A stretch of DNA of 64,000 nt from NCBI GenBank assembly GCA_007922305.1, contig ML677365.1, forward strand, positions 16,980,448 to 17,044,447. The letters are read 5' to 3'. Shown here in pieces: positions 33,796 to 64,000 of this stretch (positions within the stretch are counted from its first letter, which is position 1; every line of letters starts with the position of its first letter). The notes under the pieces were generated by a model. It was not told the DNA's origin and made no database searches. It saw only the letters and a program-made list of their open reading frames with translations. This stretch comes from Dermatemys mawii (taxonomy: Eukaryota; Chordata; Testudines; Dermatemydidae). Both the position numbers and the translations under genes were made by a program.

Positions 33796-36700
33796 AGGAT
33801 TTTATAATATAAAATGACATATATATGACAATACAACTCTTATTGCTTTTCTACTTTTCACATTTACTTCTTTTTAGCATTGAAAACCTCTCCTGTTCCT
33901 GAGAAAAGACACACAGTTAAATAAGCAGAGCTACACATATTGTTCGCATTCACTATCCAGAGGCAGCAGCGCACGTGGCTGGTTATAAATTACAAGTTCT
34001 GTATCTCACATGTAAAACTGGCCATGATTTTGCAGACAATGAGTATCCACATTACAAATACGTCTTTCAGAAAGCTTCTCGTGACAGAACATTGTGCCTG
34101 CAATGTCTAGGTGCTGTGCTGCCTGGTGTTTTTAGCATATTTCAATAGCAAATAAAAACCATTTAACACTCAGTTTTTATACAGTATAAGAATAGTGCTG
34201 CTGCAGCAACTACGTCGGCTGTGAAAACTAAGCCTAAGTATTCCTGTTATCCAAATATGGCTATTGTATTTCACTGATGGAGGAATGAGCATAAGCCCAC
34301 CTGCTAGTAACCTGTGTCTTCCTGTTCCTCTATGAGAAACCTTTCTGTTCACCTTAGCAGGTCTGCAGTCAAGGCCACTTTGTGACAATTCACTTCTTCC
34401 ATATCTATGTGGTCTGCAATAATAAAGTAACATATCCAAAATGCAAAATGAATAGCTAGGTTTACTGGAACAGAGGTATTCTGCCTGCTAGAAAATGGAA
34501 AAGGAGTGTCAGCAACAAGAGAAAGCTGTGATATTACTGATGTATTTTAAAAGTCTGCTCTCCTCCCAAGTAGCAGATTGCAGTGAGACCTCAGTGTTAT
34601 AGCCTCTGTTCTGTGATGGAAGTGGATGAATGTGTCAGTCTGCAATTAGTAGTATAAGAATTAACAGCTTCTAACAAGTGATTGCCTGCTGTGCCCGGCT
34701 GTATATAGATGACAAACACATAGTGGTGACATAGGTTGTTTTACTGAGTTACTGCAAAATACGAAACTTCGCAATCAGTACAGAGCAATTCTATTGAAAA
34801 CAATGTTAAACACATGGTAATTGGTGTGTCATCTTGTGATAATGTAGTAAATACCAAGGCTTTAATAGATGAAACAGTAAACTATTTTCTTCACAGCTGA
34901 GTAACAAAAGAACAACAGAAATCAAGCTCCTCCATGTATTTTATTAGATACTGTGTTTGATTTACACAGCTCTCCATCCAGCTTTAATACTGGCAGCTGG
35001 TAGTGAGATTCACTTTGGTGGCTTCTGGTTCATTTTTTACCCTCTCAGAATTCCCCATCTGAAAACTGTCTACTGCTATTCAATCCACTCAGTGTTGCAA
35101 AGTGTTGCCACTATCCTCTGCTTATGCCATGATGGACTGAATTAGCCCCCCTTCAATGACTGACATTAAGTAACGTCTCTGGAGGGCAAATTCAGTCCTT
35201 TCAATGGCAGGGAATAGCTTGTTTTAAAACTGAAGGATAGAATAATAGGAGAGAGAAGAGAACAAAAGGAAGATGAGATGAGAAGACATAGAAAGACAAA
35301 GAATGGGTAAAAAAGGGACAGTGCATTCGTAACAGTAACAATGACTGTTCAAGCAGCAGAATTATTGATACAAGGAAATTAGTTAATGTAACAACTCAAG
35401 TTATTCATCATTCTCACTGGCCATTGCACATGAACGGTATGTGGAGTACAGCGAAAAGGGGGGAAATGATAATTACTTCAGATTTACAGCAGTGATCAAA
35501 AGCACCACTCTATTTGTGCCAATGCAAAGCCCATTGCCGTAGATAATAGAGTGGAAATAGCAATTGTCAGCCAGTGGATGAATTGTCAGAACACTTGTCA
35601 GTCGCAGACAGGATTGCTGCTGGAGTGCAGAAAGTGCCATTTTTCAAACTGCGTAAAAGACTCTACTTAATTTCCCCCTACCTCCCCCACTCTCCCTTTA
35701 ATTTTCAAAAAAGTAAAAACAAAAAACCATTACAGGAAACATGTGAAAGATGGTTTTTCTTGACATTTCTTTTCCACAGGCATTATGAGTTGAAGTCCTC
35801 ACCTATGTTTTACTGGTCAGACCTGTGCTAGTGTAACACAATTCAGAAGTCAGAACCTTCAAAAGATGAACCTTCAACTTTCTTCATATTTCCTTTTTCT
35901 AAATTTTTAGGGTCCAATTCACAAATGTGAGCACCAATTCTGCACTTGCAAAATGTTTGTATTTACCCACTGTGTGTGGGAAATGGATAACTGTATACAT
36001 AAGCCCCCATTTACACAAGCCAGAGTGTGTTTTGTATGTACAATGCCAGTATGCACATATTTTGCAAGTACAAAACAGTCTCTGACCTTTGAAAAACTGT
36101 GTCCTTTAAAATAAAAATGATACATCTGAAATACAAAATGTAAATATGATGTCAAACTTCAACTTCTTGCTTTGATATTGAATCAACAGGAAAAAATTCA
36201 CAATGCCATCCTCAGTCTTGCAGTGACTGAATTATAAACAAGTGAAATATAAAAGTAATAAATTTGAATAGCCAAAAAAACGTACAAAAACATTCAACAA
36301 TAAGCAGCATGCTAAGAACAAATGGAGATGCCACAGACCACAGCATTGATGATATAAATGAAAACAGAATATTTGTAGAAAAATCCAAAAAAGTCTTCCA
36401 GACCTTTTTTTTCTGTAAAATTCAACATAGCAGCTTTCAATAAAATTTAGTTCTTAAGATACACATTTGTGTTGGATTGAAGAAAATTAAAAGGGCTTCC
36501 AAGAGTCAGGCAGCGGCATAAGAAGTGCATTCAAAACTTTAATAATCTGTGGCACATAGGTCGTCATGGAATACACATTGGATTGTTTTCCTATTTAAAT
36601 ATCATACACTTGTATAATAAAGCCTTTACAGCATTTATAGTACATAACCTGTGGCAAATCACAGTAGCATTTCTCAGAAATTAAATCTTAGTTATTACAA

Positions 36701-36919
36701 GGTCTAGTGACTCATGGATGTTATTTATTGTCTTAACCTGTCTGCTTCGCTGAGCTCTCTAAGGTTATAGGCCCCACAACTGAGTGGTCTCTCCCCCTCA
36801 CCCCCCCAGTCTGATAACTTAGTACAGGAATTGACTAATCTCACAGGTTTACTTAAAGAATAATCGTTATGCTAGCTGCAGTTTGAGGGAATTACCCACT
36901 TTGAGATCATAATTAGTAT
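33796..36919. other. Intergenic DNA downstream of PTDSS1, nothing assigned
   Basis: AT-rich. Several weak open frames but no exon-like signals. The gene expected next in this direction by human synteny (SDC2) is not recognised here. Confidence 0.4.
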
Positions 36920-38118
36920 AGATGATTTAAATATGTGGTTTATTTTCTGTTTGCTATTTGATAGCATGTTAGGAAATAGGAAAACACTGTATAAACACAA
37001 TAATATTGTGTGACCCCTTCTACTCTCAGCAACACAGTGAGTCTTTACCAATGATTGTAAACTTACAAAAAAGTGAGCTACAGTACTTCGTGAAGAAGCT
37101 GCCTTATCACCAGACTGGGCAATACCAAAAGACTTCAAGCTGCCTTTAACGTGAATCTTATTAAAAATTTGAGGCAAAGCAAGGGGCAAGTATTTTACAA
37201 AGCATGACGCAACTGAAAGAGTAATGCCTATCAGGATTGTACAAATTACACTATGTGCAGCTGATGGTAGCAAATACACAGCGGTAAATGGAAGGGGGAG
37301 TAAACTGAACAATACTACATCTGCCCCGAGGGTCAACAGCCCTCACTACTGTGTGATAGGTTTCATATATGCATTGGAATTAGGCTTTAACAAACAGGAT
37401 AGGAAACAATCAGAAACAAGGAAACATTTGAAATTAACTCTGCACCTTTATAAGAAACCTGGACACATTCCCCAGTTGGTAAAATCCTGCCACCGAGTGG
37501 AGAGAAGGTCATTAAATAAAAATGAGCAATTGGATAGAAATATGGATTTTTTTAAAAATACTTAAAATAAAAAGAACCATTAGTATGGAAAAGTTTAGTT
37601 GTCTGATTGAGAATGAAGGGTGGAGCTGCTTTTAATCAAAGATTGCGTATGTTTCAAAACAAAGAAATTAATCACACCAAAGACACAACCAACCAATCCC
37701 CTGGCGAACCCCGCATCCAAAAAACCCCCAAAACACCTAGTCATGGTCCATTAGCCCTTGGGTTAATGTTCTCAACTAACAAAGATATTAAAAATGCAAA
37801 TCGGGATACCTGAACATACACCTTCACATACCTGCCAAGAGCAAACTATTTTTCCTTTCAACATACTACTACTTGTTTTTGAATGCCAAGTGCTGAAGAA
37901 ATTAGATTTAAGTCAGTGAATGGCATGTGGCAACAAGCAATGATCTGCAATACACTGATGGCTACATTTTAAAAGATACTAGACCCTTCGGTTGCTGCAA
38001 ATATTTTCCCTCATCTTTCACCTGTTTTCTTATTAACCTTCTAATAGGGAATTCAGAACCAGGTCCAGTTTTCCTTCTCATGTCTAGGCACACTTTGGAA
38101 CATCTTTAGAGACTGATC
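36920..38118 (-). other. PTDSS1: Probable PTDSS1 3' untranslated region
   Basis: This follows the PTDSS1 stop codon directly, with no further splice signal apparent. The best poly(A) signal is AATAAA on the minus strand at 36939-36944 (TTTATT on plus), giving about 1.2 kb of 3' UTR; another lies at 36724-36729. A 154-codon open frame at 36872-37336 (-) falls inside and has no recognisable domain, so it is treated as chance. Confidence 0.5.
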
Positions 38119-63864
<25,746 letters not shown>

Positions 63865-63942
63865 CTACAGAATACAGCAAAAAAAAAAATCTGGGTGAGG
63901 AACAATGTAACATTCTTACAAATATTTTCAATGTTCTTTTCT

Positions 63943-63968
63943 CTCTCTCTTTTTTTTTTTTTTTTTTA
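63943..63968. repeat. Pyrimidine tract (CT)n(T)n
   Basis: CTCTCTCTCT followed by about 17 T, in the intron between PTDSS1 exons 5 and 6. Low complexity; no function claimed. Confidence 0.85.
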
Positions 63969-64000
63969 AAAAAGCAACTGTTGAACAAACAGAAAGTGTC

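Noticed and set aside
1..36900. A second host gene such as SDC2, expected downstream of PTDSS1 by human synteny
   Set aside because: No exon resembling a syndecan was found; the human interval between the two genes is long, so its absence here is not surprising.
33796..36919. Possible further PTDSS1 exons
   Set aside because: The gene already ends with the conserved GKK-stop at 38119 and reaches the full expected length, so no coding exon is missing at the 3' side.
36872..37336. 154-codon open frame on the minus strand
   Set aside because: It lies in the probable PTDSS1 3' UTR, has no recognisable domain, and the hydrophobic start is explained by T-rich composition.

Overview
The window reads as vertebrate chromosomal DNA, most likely from a turtle or a close sauropsid. 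It is AT-rich, with genes broken into small exons by GT-AG introns. It is crowded with CR1-type LINEs, MIR-like SINEs, hAT and Harbinger DNA transposons, DIRS retroelements and LTRs of the kinds I associate with turtle genomes. The species call is inference; the exons and element ends are read directly from the sequence.

Layout. (1) 1-2680: most of a PIF/Harbinger DNA transposon, its left end outside the window. It carries the last exon of its Myb-like gene (+) and, facing it, an intact transposase gene (-). (2) About 2.7-36.9 kb: no cellular gene seen. This stretch holds four or five LTR-type repeats (3359-4018, 9011-10741 with another LTR inside it, 21880-22698), a CR1 LINE nested in a SINE (17438-18815), a hAT element with a perfect 8-bp target duplication (18842-20085), several MITEs and many old SINE and LINE tails. 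(3) 36.9-63.9 kb, minus strand: the 3' half of PTDSS1 (phosphatidylserine synthase 1). It comprises eight coding exons (exons 6-13 if the gene has the 13 exons known in human), residues 201-473 in human numbering, followed by about 1.2 kb of probable 3' UTR. Exons 1-5 lie beyond the right edge. (4) The 16.8-kb intron between exons 9 and 10 is packed with insertions: a hAT element with very long terminal inverted repeats that contains a defective endogenous retrovirus, a decayed DIRS retrotransposon containing three smaller insertions, and an LTR that is the inverted partner of the one at 9352-9973.

The only host gene recognised is PTDSS1. In human, the next gene in the direction PTDSS1 points is SDC2, a long way off, which would fit the lack of a second gene at 1-36 kb. 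The nested insertions give a relative timetable: each inner element is younger than the one it interrupts. Most can be checked by target-site duplications given below.

I did not find a new host pathway or defence system. The most unusual items are the long-TIR hAT element with its nested retrovirus, the intact two-gene Harbinger element, and a repeat whose minus strand folds in a way reminiscent of a hammerhead ribozyme.
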